Source: Xanthomonas hydrangeae (GTDB taxonomy: Bacteria; Pseudomonadota; Gammaproteobacteria; Xanthomonadales; Xanthomonadaceae). From it: 64,000 nt of DNA. Below, one piece after another: positions 18,927 through 29,600 of this stretch. How positions within the stretch are numbered: the first letter of the stretch is position 1; every line of letters starts with the position of its first letter. The notes beneath the pieces were generated by a model. That model had not been told where the DNA came from. It searched no databases and was given only the letters and a program-made list of their open reading frames with translations. The translations under genes were made by a program, and so were the position numbers. Location of the stretch: NCBI GenBank assembly GCA_905142475.1, contig LR990730.1, forward strand, positions 1,612,001-1,676,000, read 5' to 3'.

Positions 18927-19873
18927 TGCGCAGCGCCGGCCTCGATCGCGTCGAACAGCAGCCCGGCGATGTTCAAACCGAACTGCGCATCCAGCTCGCG
19001 CACGCAGGTCGGGCTGGTGACGTTGACCTCGGTCAGGTAATCGCCGATCACATCCAGGCCGACGAAGCGCATGCCGCGGCGGCGCATTTCCGGGCCGACC
19101 TGCGCGGCGATCCAGCGGTCGCGCTCGGACAGCGGCCGGCCTTCGCCACGTCCGCCGGCGGCCAGGTTGCCGCGGAATTCGTCGCCTTGCGGAATCCGCG
19201 CCAGGCAGTAGTCCACCGGCACGCCATCCACCAGCAAAATGCGCTTGTCGCCGGCGGTGATGTCGGGGATGAAGCGCTGCGCCAGGGTCAGGTTGCGGTT
19301 GCCATCGGTCAGCGTTTCCAGGATCACGTTGAGGTTGGGGTCGCCGGTGCCGCTGCGGAAGATCGAGCGCCCGCCCATGCCGTCCAGCGGCTTGAGCACG
19401 GCTTGCCCATGTTCCAGCACAAACGCCTTCAACGCGGCCGCATCGCGGCTGACCAGCGTCGGCGGGCAGCATTGCGGAAACAGCAGCGCGGCCAGCTTCT
19501 CGTTGTAATCGCGCAGACCCTGCGGGTCGTTGACCACCTGCGCGCCGGCGCGCTGGGCGACGCTCAGCACCTGGGTGTCGTAGATGAACTCCGTATCCAC
19601 CGGCGGGTCCTTGCGCATCAGCACCACCTGGCCGGGACCGAACGCCAGCTCGGCGAATTCGCCCAGCGTGAACCAGTTGGCGGTGTCTTCGCGCACGCTC
19701 AGGGGCGCGACCTGCGCCACCGCGCGTCCGTCGCGCAGGCTGAGTCCGCCGGGGCGCACATACTGCAAACGGTGGCCACGGCGCTGCGCTTCCAGCAACA
19801 TGGCGAAGGTAGTGTCTTTGGCGATTTTGATGGAGGCGATGGGATCCATCACCACAACGACGTCGAGCGACAT
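18923..19873 (-). CDS. gshB: glutathione synthetase
   Basis: Joins gamma-glutamylcysteine and glycine with ATP in the second step of glutathione synthesis. The 316-residue ATP-grasp enzyme shows MDPIASIKIAKDTTFAMLLE (N-terminal signature), LMRKDPPVDTEFIYDTQVL, the glycine-rich loop KPLDGMGGRSIFR, and the metal/ATP residues EVNVTSPTC near the C-terminus. Size is typical. The tonB-like gene overlaps its end by four bases. The 236-base gap to pilG holds promoters for both directions. Confidence 0.96.
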   Translation of the reverse strand: MSLDVVVVMDPIASIKIAKDTTFAMLLEAQRRGHRLQYVRPGGLSLRDGRAVAQVAPLSVREDTANWFTLGEFAELAFGPGQVVLMRKDPPVDTEFIYDTQVLSVAQRAGAQVVNDPQGLRDYNEKLAALLFPQCCPPTLVSRDAAALKAFVLEHGQAVLKPLDGMGGRSIFRSGTGDPNLNVILETLTDGNRNLTLAQRFIPDITAGDKRILLVDGVPVDYCLARIPQGDEFRGNLAAGGRGEGRPLSERDRWIAAQVGPEMRRRGMRFVGLDVIGDYLTEVNVTSPTCVRELDAQFGLNIAGLLFDAIEAGAAQ

Positions 19874-20109
19874 GGGACTAAACCTTTCGAACAGACTGCC
19901 GATGGTAACTTCAAGCGGTGGGCGATGGCGCGCCTGGCGGGTCGTAGTGCGCGACTAGCCGGTCTTGACGCACCCAGACGCGGTCGGAACGTCCGCCTGG
20001 CGGGGCCCCGGCAATGCGCCCTTGACAGTCAATGCGGGTCTTGGGATATACATGCAGTTTCGTAGCGACGACGGAAAGGAAGAAGCGTTGCACGTCCGGG
20101 GATATTTGC

Positions 20110-20511
20110 ATGAGTGAACACATTGCTGCGGGTGGGGAACTCGCAGGACTGAAGGTGATGGTCATCGACGATTCGAAGACTATTCGCCGCACCGCCGAAA
20201 CGCTGCTGAAGCGAGAAGGGTGTGAAGTAGTGACAGCAACCGATGGTTTCGAGGCACTGGCCAAAATTGCGGACCAGCAACCTCAGATCATTTTTGTCGA
20301 CATCATGATGCCGCGCCTGGATGGGTACCAGACGTGCGCGTTGATCAAGGGCAACCAGCTCTTCAAGTCGACGCCGGTGATCATGTTGTCGTCCAAGGAT
20401 GGCCTGTTCGACAAGGCACGCGGCCGCATCGTCGGCTCCGAGCAATATCTGACCAAGCCATTCACTCGTGAAGAACTACTGAGCGCGATTCGCACGTACG
20501 TCCACGCCTGA
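20110..20511 (+). CDS. pilG: PilG, single-domain response regulator
   Basis: PilG is a CheY-like regulator phosphorylated by the ChpA kinase; it controls type IV pilus extension and twitching. The 133-residue receiver domain has the acidic pocket VIDDSK, the phospho-acceptor Asp in FVDIMMPRLDGY (about residue 63), the Thr/Ser VIMLSSKDG and the Lys TKPFT. The ATG at 20110 (MSEHIAAGG) follows the family; the frame is open from 20032 but the extension lacks support. pilH starts 17 bases downstream. This is the first gene of the pil-chp operon. Confidence 0.94.
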   Translation: MSEHIAAGGELAGLKVMVIDDSKTIRRTAETLLKREGCEVVTATDGFEALAKIADQQPQIIFVDIMMPRLDGYQTCALIKGNQLFKSTPVIMLSSKDGLFDKARGRIVGSEQYLTKPFTREELLSAIRTYVHA

Positions 20512-20528
20512 CCAGGGGGAAAGGCAAC

Positions 20529-20891
20529 ATGGCTCGAATTATATTGATCGAGGACTCGCCCACCGACCGGGCAGTCTTCAGTCAATGGCTGGAAAAAGCA
20601 GGCCACACCGTCGTCGCCACCGACAACGCCGAAGCGGGACTTGAGCTGATTCGCAGCCAGGCGCCCGATCTGGTGTTGATGGATGTGGTGCTGCCCGGCA
20701 TGAGCGGCTTCCAGGCAACGCGTGCACTCGCACGCGACCAGGCCACCAAGGACATCCCCGTGCTGCTGGTCAGCACCAAGGGCATGGAAACCGACAAGGC
20801 CTGGGGTTTGCGACAAGGTGCCAGCGACTACATCGTCAAGCCGCCGCGCGAAGACGATCTGATCGCCCGCATCAAACAACTGGTGCGTTGA
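20529..20891 (+). CDS. pilH: PilH, single-domain response regulator
   Basis: The second CheY-like output regulator of the Pil-Chp pathway, linked in Pseudomonas to PilT-driven retraction and to acting as a phosphate sink. The 120-residue receiver shows LIEDSPTDRAVF, the phospho-acceptor Asp in VLMDVVLPGMSGF (about residue 57), LLVSTKGMETDK and VKPPREDD. Its TGA stop shares bases with the pilI ATG (TGATG), which indicates translational coupling. Confidence 0.94.
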   Translation: MARIILIEDSPTDRAVFSQWLEKAGHTVVATDNAEAGLELIRSQAPDLVLMDVVLPGMSGFQATRALARDQATKDIPVLLVSTKGMETDKAWGLRQGASDYIVKPPREDDLIARIKQLVR

Positions 20892-21421
20892 TGCGTTCTC
20901 CATTCGACATTCTTGAAGACTACGAGCGTCGTAGTCTCGCGCACGCTACGGCGCTGCCGGAACGCCAGTTCTCGGCCGATATCTGGCGCGGCGTCGGTTA
21001 TCGCGTCGGCACCCGGCGGCTGGTCTCGGATTTCCGCGAAGTGGCGGAAATCGTGCCGATGCCGCCGGTGACCCCGGTGCCGGGCGCACAGCCCTGGCTG
21101 CTGGGCGTGGGCAACCTGCGCGGCAATCTGTTTCCGGTGATCGATCTGAAGCAGTTCCTGGAGGGCCGGCGCACGGTGCTGCAGGAAGGCCAGCGTGTGC
21201 TGATCATGCGCCAGAGCGGCGGCGACGTCGCACTGACCATCGATGAGTTGTACGGCCAGCGCAGCTTCGAGCAGGCCCAGGCGGTCGAACCCGGCGAGCT
21301 GGCGCAAGGCCGCTACGCCCATTTCATCGACCGTGCCTTTCGCAACGAGACGCAGGACTGGGGGGTGTTCTCCCTGGCGTTGCTGTCGCGCACTCCCGAA
21401 TTCCGGCAGGCCGCGGCCTAA
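20891..21421 (+). CDS. pilI: PilI, CheW-like adaptor
   Basis: PilI couples the PilJ receptor to the ChpA kinase. The 176-residue protein is a CheW domain: RRLVSDFREVAEIVPMPPVT, PWLLGVGNLRGNLFPVIDLK (the conserved CheW core, about residues 71-90) and RVLIMRQSGGDVALTIDELYG. The ATG at 20891 overlaps the pilH stop; a TTG three bases upstream is less likely. pilJ follows after 39 bases. Confidence 0.93.
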   Translation: MRSPFDILEDYERRSLAHATALPERQFSADIWRGVGYRVGTRRLVSDFREVAEIVPMPPVTPVPGAQPWLLGVGNLRGNLFPVIDLKQFLEGRRTVLQEGQRVLIMRQSGGDVALTIDELYGQRSFEQAQAVEPGELAQGRYAHFIDRAFRNETQDWGVFSLALLSRTPEFRQAAA

Positions 21422-21460
21422 GCCGCGACCCCGCCACGTCATACAGATCGAGGTCGAACC

Positions 21461-23497
21461 ATGAGTACCGCCCCGGACGCCCGCAAGACCAACAAGCTCG
21501 GCAGCGTCAGCACCAGCTTCTGGCTTGGCTTGCTGGTGTTGTCGATGATCGTGTTTGGCGCCAACACCGGCGTGGCCACCTGGCAGGGCAGTCGCCTGGC
21601 CGGCGCCGGCACCGGCGCGGCCGATCTGCAGGTGCTGTCGCAGCAGCTGGCCAACCAGGGCCGCGAAGCGGTCTCCGGCGATGCGAAGGCATTTGCCACG
21701 TTCAAGGAGACCAAGAGCCGCATCGACAGCACGGTCAGCGAACTGGATGGCCGTTACGGCCAGGAAGGCTCGGTGGCCAGTGCGATGGCGCAGCTCAAGG
21801 CGACCTGGGTGCCGCTGAGCAAGAATGCCGATCAGATCATCGCCAGCGAACCGGCGGTGCTCGGCCTGGCCGGCAACGCCGAGCGCTTCTCCGGCAGCGT
21901 GCCGCAGTTGCAGGCGCAGTTGAACGAAGTGGTGCGCGCGATGACGGTCAGCGGCGCGCCGGCCTCGCAGATCTACAACACGCTGCAGCAGGTGGTGGTC
22001 GCCGGCACCATGGCGCGCCGGGTCACCGAAATGCGCGCCGGTGGCGCCAATGCGGCCGCCTCCGGCGATGCGCTGGCCCGCGACTCGGTGGTGTTCACGC
22101 AGATGCTCGAAGGCCTGCGCACCGGCAACGACGAACTGGGTATCGCGGCTGTGCGCAACCCGGCGGCGCTGTCGGCGCTGGAGCAGTCGCAGGCGCAGTG
22201 GACGACGATGAAGAAGGACGTCGACGCCATCCTGGCCAGCTCGCGCAATCTGTTCGCCGCGCAGTCCTCGGCCGCCGCGCTGACCGTCGGTTCGAACAAG
22301 ATGCTCGACGACAGCAAGAAGCTGTTCGACGCGTTCTCGGCGTTCGGTTCGGTACGCGACACGCGCCTGTTCCCGAATTTCTGGCTGGGCGTGGTGTCCG
22401 GCCTGCTGGCGTTGCTGGCCATCATCGGTTTCGTCTGGAGCTCGGTGCGGGTGCGCTCGCGCGAGCAGGACGTGCGCTACCAGGCGCAGGTGGAATTCAA
22501 CAGCCGCAACCAGCAGGCGATCATGCGGTTGCTGGACGAAATCAGCTCGCTCGGTGAGGGCGATCTGACCGTCAAGGCCTCGGTGACCGAGGACATGACC
22601 GGCGCGATCGCAGACGCCATCAACTACGCCGTGGACGAGCTGCGCCACCTGGTGACCACGATCAACGACACCTCGGCCAAGGTCGCCGTGTCGACCCAGG
22701 AAACCCAGGCCACGGCGATGCAGCTGGCCGACGCGGCCGGCCAGCAGGCCAACCAGATCACCACCGCCTCCGAGCGCATCAGCGAAATCGCCGCCAGCAT
22801 CGAACAGGTCTCGCGCAACTCCACCGAGTCGGCCGAAGTGGCGCAGCGCTCGGTGGTGATCGCCGCCGAAGGTGCCGGCGTGGTGCGCGAGACGATTCAG
22901 GGCATGGACCAGATCCGCGACCAGATCCAGGAAACCTCCAAGCGCATCAAGCGGTTGGGCGAGTCCTCGCAGGAGATCGGCTCGATCGTGGAACTGATCA
23001 ACGACATTTCCGAGCAGACCAACATCCTGGCGCTCAACGCCGCGGTGCAGGCCGCCTCGGCGGGCGAGGCCGGTCGCGGCTTCGCGGTGGTGGCCGACGA
23101 AGTGCAGCGCCTGGCCGAACGTACCTCCGGCGCGACCCGGCGGATCGAGGGCCTGGTGCAGACCATTCAGGCCGATACCAACGAGGCGGTCAGCTCGATG
23201 GAGCAGACCACCTCCGAAGTGGTGTCCGGTGCACGCCTGGCCGAAGACGCCGGCACCGCGCTGACCGAAATCGAGCGCGTGTCCAACGCCCTGAACAACC
23301 TGATCAAGAACATCTCCATCGCCGCGCACCAGCAGTCGGCCGCAGCGACGGATATCACACAGACCATGGGCGTGATCCGTCAGATCACCAGCCAGACATC
23401 GCAGGGTGCGGAGAAGACAGCCAAATCGATCGGAAATCTGGCCGAGCTCGCTGCCGACCTGCGCCGTTCGGTCGCCGACTTCAAGCTGCCGGCGTGA
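21461..23497 (+). CDS. pilJ: PilJ, methyl-accepting chemotaxis protein of twitching motility
   Basis: The membrane receptor of the Pil-Chp system, which senses surface contact or pilus tension. The 678-residue protein has one membrane helix near residues 18-38 (FWLGLLVLSMIVFGANTGVA), a helical periplasmic PilJ domain, a second helix (FWLGVVSGLLALLAIIGFVW, about 307-326), a HAMP-like linker and a long cytoplasmic signalling coiled coil with the hairpin tip QTNILALNAAVQAASAGEAG (about 520-539). Gln/Glu pairs in the coiled coil are possible methylation sites. Order and size match PilJ of Pseudomonas aeruginosa. Confidence 0.95.
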   Translation: MSTAPDARKTNKLGSVSTSFWLGLLVLSMIVFGANTGVATWQGSRLAGAGTGAADLQVLSQQLANQGREAVSGDAKAFATFKETKSRIDSTVSELDGRYGQEGSVASAMAQLKATWVPLSKNADQIIASEPAVLGLAGNAERFSGSVPQLQAQLNEVVRAMTVSGAPASQIYNTLQQVVVAGTMARRVTEMRAGGANAAASGDALARDSVVFTQMLEGLRTGNDELGIAAVRNPAALSALEQSQAQWTTMKKDVDAILASSRNLFAAQSSAAALTVGSNKMLDDSKKLFDAFSAFGSVRDTRLFPNFWLGVVSGLLALLAIIGFVWSSVRVRSREQDVRYQAQVEFNSRNQQAIMRLLDEISSLGEGDLTVKASVTEDMTGAIADAINYAVDELRHLVTTINDTSAKVAVSTQETQATAMQLADAAGQQANQITTASERISEIAASIEQVSRNSTESAEVAQRSVVIAAEGAGVVRETIQGMDQIRDQIQETSKRIKRLGESSQEIGSIVELINDISEQTNILALNAAVQAASAGEAGRGFAVVADEVQRLAERTSGATRRIEGLVQTIQADTNEAVSSMEQTTSEVVSGARLAEDAGTALTEIERVSNALNNLIKNISIAAHQQSAAATDITQTMGVIRQITSQTSQGAEKTAKSIGNLAELAADLRRSVADFKLPA

Positions 23498-23612
23498 CCA
23501 CGACGCGCAACGGGAAAGGATCACAGCAGATGGCGCGTAGGCGCGTTACGTCGATGCAGGAACAGACCGTTAGCCGCGTGAGCGGTGCCTCGGTCGTAGG
23601 CAGGGGGCTGCA

Positions 23613-26600
23613 ATGAGTGCGCTTCGCGATGCGATGAGTCACGCCGCGCTGGGCTGGGTCAAGCCGGAGCTGGACGAGACGTTGCGCCAGGCGCGCAACG
23701 AGATCGAGTATTTTGCCGAAGAACCGTCCGACACCAGTCGGATGCGCTTCTGCGCCGGCTATCTGCACCAGGTGCAGGGCACGCTGCGCATGGTGGAGTT
23801 GTACGCCCCGGCCATGGTGGCCGAGGAGCTGGAGCTGCTGGCCCAGGCCGTGCAGGTGGGCGAGGTGGCCGACCGCGACGAAGCCTGCGCCATGCTGATG
23901 CGCGGCACCGTGTTGCTGCCCGATTATCTGGAGCGCCTGCAGAACGGCCATCGCGATATTCCGATCGTGCTGCTGCCACTACTCAATGAAATCCGTGCCA
24001 CGCGTGGTCAACCGGGCCTCAACGAGAGCGTGCTGTTCGCGTTCGATCCGCAGGCCGGTGTCGCCACCGAAGCCGAACTGGATCACGCACGCGGCAGTTT
24101 GAGCGGGCGCAATCGCGAGTTGCTCGACACCGTTGGCAATGCGGTCAAGGAAGAATTGTTGCGCGTCAAGGACGCGCTGGATCTGCACCTGCGGACCGGC
24201 GGCGACATTGCCGAGCTGCAGACCCAGGTCAAGGATCTCGGCAGCGTTGCCGACACCCTGGGCATGATGGGCCTGGGCGTGGCGCGCAACGTGGTCGTGC
24301 AGCAGCGCGATGCGCTGGCACGGGTGGTCGACGGCCATGTGCAGATGGACGAAGGCGTGCTGCTGGATATCGCCGGCGCGCTGCTCTATGTGGATGCCTC
24401 GCTGGACGACCAGGTCGCCAGTCTGGGCGCCGACTTCAGCGAAAACGACGACGGCAGCAGCAGCGCCACCTCGGCGGAAGTGCGGCGCACGGTGGACGTG
24501 CTGGCACAGGAAGCGATCGCCAATTTCGGTGCGGCGCGCGAGCATTTCGTCGCCTTCATCGAAACCAATTGGGACCACGCGCGTCTGAGCAATGTGCCGC
24601 ATCTGCTGGGCGAAGTCGGCGGCGCCTTGCGCATCCTCGAATTGCCGCAGGCGGCCGATTATCTGGAAGGCGTGCGCCGTTACGTCGATCTGGAATTGAT
24701 CGGCAAGCAGCGCGTGCCCAGCGGGCGTCAGCTGGACACGCTGGCCGATGCGATGGCCAGCCTGGAGTATTACCTGGAAGCCCTGCGCGAGCGCCGCCCC
24801 GGCCGCGAAGAGATTCTGGACATCACCCGCAACAGCCTGGAAACGCTGCGCTATTGGCCGCTGCCGTCGGGCCAGCCGTCCGAATTGCCGGTGGGCGCGG
24901 ACCAGCCGGGCGACGTGGTCGAGCCGCAGCCGGTTGCCGCCGCGTTCGCACCGCTTGCCGCTGCGCCGGGCGTTGTGGCCGCCAACGACATTACGCCTAC
25001 GCCTTCGCTGGAATGGGCCAACGAAACCGTGACCGAGGCGCCGTTCGCGGCCAGCGTGGTGCACGACACCGGCGCTGCCGCCACCGATACGGCGTTCTCG
25101 TTCGACCCGGTCGCTGCCGAAGAGACCGTGTCCGGTCAGGCGCATGTGCCGTTTACGGTCGCGCCGCTGGACCTGTCCGACGATGGCGCGCAGGCGCCCG
25201 GCGACTGGCAGCTGGAAACCACCGAGCAAACCGCCCCGATCGCCACCTCCGCGTTCGACCCGGTATCGGCCGAGCAGGACGGCACGGTGCCGGCCGAGCT
25301 TGCGCAGGTCAGTTACACGGTGGATCTGAGCGCGCTGGAGCAGGACGACATCGCAACGCCGGTGGTCGCCGAGCAGGCGCCGCTGCAGATCGAGCAGATC
25401 GATCTGCCGGGCGATGCGGATCAGACCGAAGTACCCCTGGACTTCATCGCCGAGGCCGAGGCCAGCACCCGCCGCGCGCAGACCAGCATCGACGACGCGT
25501 TCTCGCCGCCGCCGTTGCCGCCACTGCCGCCGCATGAACCGGACAACCCGTTCGTCGATGCCGAGCCAGAGCCGCAGGCTCCGCCGGTGGAAGACACCGC
25601 AGAGTCGAGCCCGCCGCGCGTGCAGCAGGCAGTGGTCGGCGAGTTCGAACTGGACGACGCATCGGCCGCGTTCCTGGCCCAGCTCGACGCTGCCGCTGCG
25701 CAGTTCGACGTGAATCGTCCGCAGGCGCCGTTGACGACCAAGACCACTTCCTACGCTGCCGCCGACACCCACGCAGAGCCAGACACTGCACAAACAGCAC
25801 CGGTGCAGACGCTGAGCGAACCCGTTCAGGGCACTGCGGACGCCGGCATCTTTGGCGGCTTCGGCGACAGCGATATCGATGACGATATCCGCGACGTGTT
25901 CCTGGAAGAGTTCGACGAAGAGCTGGTCAATCTCGGGCAGCTGCTGCCGGTGTGGCGTGCCGCCCCGAACAGCCCCGAAACCATGCGTCCGATCCGCCGC
26001 GTCTTTCACACCTTGAAGGGCAGCGGTCGGCTGGTCGGCGCGCATGTGCTGGGCGAGTTCAGCTGGAAGATCGAGAGCATGCTCAACCGCGTGCTCGATA
26101 ACTCGCGGCCGGCCAGCCCGGCGGTCGTGGCGATGGTGCAACTTGCGTATGACGTGTTGCCGCAATTCAATGCGGCGCTGCGCGACCAGGGCCGCATCAG
26201 TGCAGATCTGCCTGAAATCCAGGCCGTTGCCGAGCGCGTTGCCGCTGGCGAAGAAATTTATTACCTGCCTGCGCCGGCGGCGCCATCGGCGGCTGGAGGC
26301 GCCGATGGCGCAGTCATTCCGGACATCCAGGAAACTGCCGGCGTGCTGCCCGCAACCGGCGGCACCCCCGCGTCGGTAGACAGCGTGCTGCGCGAAATTC
26401 TGGAAGCAGAGGTCGCCACCCACCTGGAAACCGTCAACGCCTGGCTGCAGGCCGCCCAGGTAGAGCCGCAGTTGGTCAGCGAAGAAGTGCTGCGCGCCGT
26501 GCACACGATGAGTGGTGCGTTCGCGATGACCGATGTACCGGAAATCACCCTGGTGACGACGCCGGCCGAAAGTTACGTCAAGCGTCTGCTTGCCGCCTCG

Positions 26601-29600
26601 GTCGTGCCATCGGCCGACGGCATCGATGCCATCAAGGCGACCGCCGCCGCAATCGCCACCACCGTCACGGCGTTGCGCGCCGATGCGCCGCTGATCCCCT
26701 CGTTTGCGCCATTGACCGAGCGCCTGCGCGCGCTGGCGGATACGCTGCCGGAAGCGCAGTGGCCACCGCAGGTGTTTTTGGAGGAGTTGGACGATCTCGA
26801 CGCGACGAGCGACGAGGCTGTCGGCAACGACATGGCGGTCGAACTGACCGGCATGCAGGATCTGTCGCAGTATCTGGATGCGGGCGCATTGCCGTCGCAT
26901 CCGGCCGATACCGCCGCGCCGGCGTATGGCGCCGATGAGGCGACGCAGGATGCCGATACGCAGGCCGCTGTCGATGCCGATGCACCGATCGCGGTCGACG
27001 AGCTGGCCGAAGCGGAAGCCGAAGACACCTCGGCGCTCGCGTTGGAAGCGCCTGTACCGAGCGAAGCACACGAGACAGCCGATGTTGTGTCGGCAGAGCA
27101 GGGTGTTGCATCGGCAGAGCAGAGTGCCGATGTGGCCGAGACCGCGCATGCATCGAGCGGTGACGCGTTCGCATCTGCCGCCGAGTCGGTGCAGGTCGTT
27201 GACGCGCTGCAGGGCGATGTTGCGCAGCACGAGCGCATGGACGAAAGCGCATCGCACACTGCCGAAGCGCACGACGCCCCGGCCGATGAGCCGGTGGTCG
27301 AAGCCGACGCCTGGGATGCGACCGAACTGCAGCACGCCCCGATTGCCGACACGGCGTCGCATGACGACGAAACACGCGACGTGCCTGAAGCGACCGAGCA
27401 CGTTGCGGTGGACGAGTTGGCCGACGCAGAAGCTGCGTTGGGTGATACGCAAACGCTCGTTGCGCCGGACGCTGAGTTGGCAGATGCAGAGCGCGCAGAG
27501 GCCGAGCATGCAGGCGGCGAGCAGCAGGTGCTGACTGAGCATGCGGCCGTGCATGACCAGCACGATCAGCACGCGCAGATCGATGGCGACGCACCGGCGC
27601 AGGATGCCGGCGCGCAGTTGGTCGACGGCACGCCGTCTGCTGACCAAGCGCCTGTCGAGACCATCGAAGCGTTGCAAGCGGTACACGATGAGGCCTCGGT
27701 GGCCGATGAGATGCCTGCATCGACGGCCGAAGACTGGACGCCGGAAACCGCAGCGCTGGACAGCGTATCGACCGATCAGGACGAACAGGTTGCCGCGGCG
27801 CACGAGCATGCTGCCGAAGAACATGCTGGAGAAGTCGAGCAAGCTGCGGCAGGCGAGCTAGCTGCTGACGCCGAACGACCTGTAGAGGCCGAACAGTTTG
27901 CAGAAGACGAGCAGACTGCAGCGGCTGAGCAAACCGCAGAGGCCGAGCACGCTGCCGAAGCCTTACCCGAGCACACCATCGAGTCGGTGCAGGCTTTCGA
28001 GATGGCGCAGGTGGCCGATCAGGTCGAAGAGACCGGCGATCCGCAGTCCGAGATCGCACCGGAGCTGCATGCCGACGCGCCTGCAGATGTCGATGCGGAT
28101 GCCGACAAGGACGGCAACACCGATGCCGACGCTCGACGCAGCGACGAACACGCAACGCACGACACGACCGTGGCAACGGATCATGTCGAACTCACTGAGT
28201 ACGTGGATCACACTCAACAAGCCGAACACATCGAGCACATCGAACCGGCCGGCGAAGAATCGGCCAGCGAACCAGACGCCAGCGAGCAGGAAGACCCCAC
28301 AGCCGCAGCCTTCAGCGCGCCGGTGGAAGAAGCCGCACCGGCCGACCCCACTGTCAACGATGCCGGCGCTGCCTTCGATATCGGTCAGCTCAACTTCGAT
28401 CAGCTCGATGGCGAGTTGGTCGACATCTTCGTCGAGGAAGGCCGCGACCTGCTGGACCATTGCGATGGTCTGATCGCCCGCATGCGCGAAGTGCCGGAAG
28501 ACCGCGATGTCCTCAACGGACTGCAGCGCGATCTGCACACGCTCAAGGGCGGCGCGCGCATGGCCGGCATCAACGCCATCGGCGACCTCGGCCATGCGAT
28601 CGAATCGCTGCTCGAAGCGGTGGCGGCCAACCGCACCGATATCGATCGCGACGACGTACGCCTGTTCGAGCGCGGCTTCGACCGCCTGCATCAGCTGTTG
28701 ACCCGTACCGGCATGCACCGCGCCGTGGCGATGCCGACCGACCTGGTGGAAGCCTTCGAAACCCGTACCCGTGGCCGCAATGCCGCAGAGCCCAGCGACG
28801 CCGATGTCCGCGCGATCGCCAAGGCGTCGGTGGAACCGGCACCGCTGTCGGCGCCCGTCCCGGTCGAGGGCCAGGTCGAAGAAGAACTGCTGCCGCGCGC
28901 GCAGCAGGAACAGGTGCGCGTGCGTGCCGACCTGCTGGACCGCCTGGTCAATCACGCCGGCGAAGTGGCGATCTACCGCTCGCGGCTGGAACAGCAGATG
29001 GGCGCCTTCCGCGGCGCCATGGGCGAACTGGATCGCACCAACGCCCGTCTGCGCGACCAGCTGCGGCGTCTGGATCTGGAAACCGAAGCGCAGATCGTGG
29101 CGCGTTATCAGCGCGAGCAGGACCAGGGCGATCGCACCTTCGATCCGCTGGAGCTGGACCGCTTCTCCACCTTGCAGCAGCTCAGCCGCGCGCTGAACGA
29201 ATCGGCGGCCGACCTGGGCGGTCTGCAGGGCGTGCTGGAAGATCTCTCGCGTCAGTACGACGGCCTGCTGCAACAGCAGTCGCGCGTCAGCTCCGAGCTG
29301 CAGGACGGCCTGATGCGCGCGCGCATGGTGCCGTTCGACGGGCTGGTGCCGCGTCTGCGCCGTGTGGTGCGCCAGGCGGCCACCGATACCGGCAAGCAGG
29401 TGCATCTGGTGCTGGAAGGCACCCAGGGCGAACTGGATCGCAACGTGCTCGATCGCATGGTCGCGCCGTTGGAACACATGCTGCGCAACTCGGTGGCGCA
29501 TGGCCTGGAAGCGCCGGAGCAACGGCGCGACGCCGGCAAGCCGGAAGAGGGCAGCATCGCGATCCGTCTGCGTCGCGAAGGCTCGGAAATCGTGCTGGAA

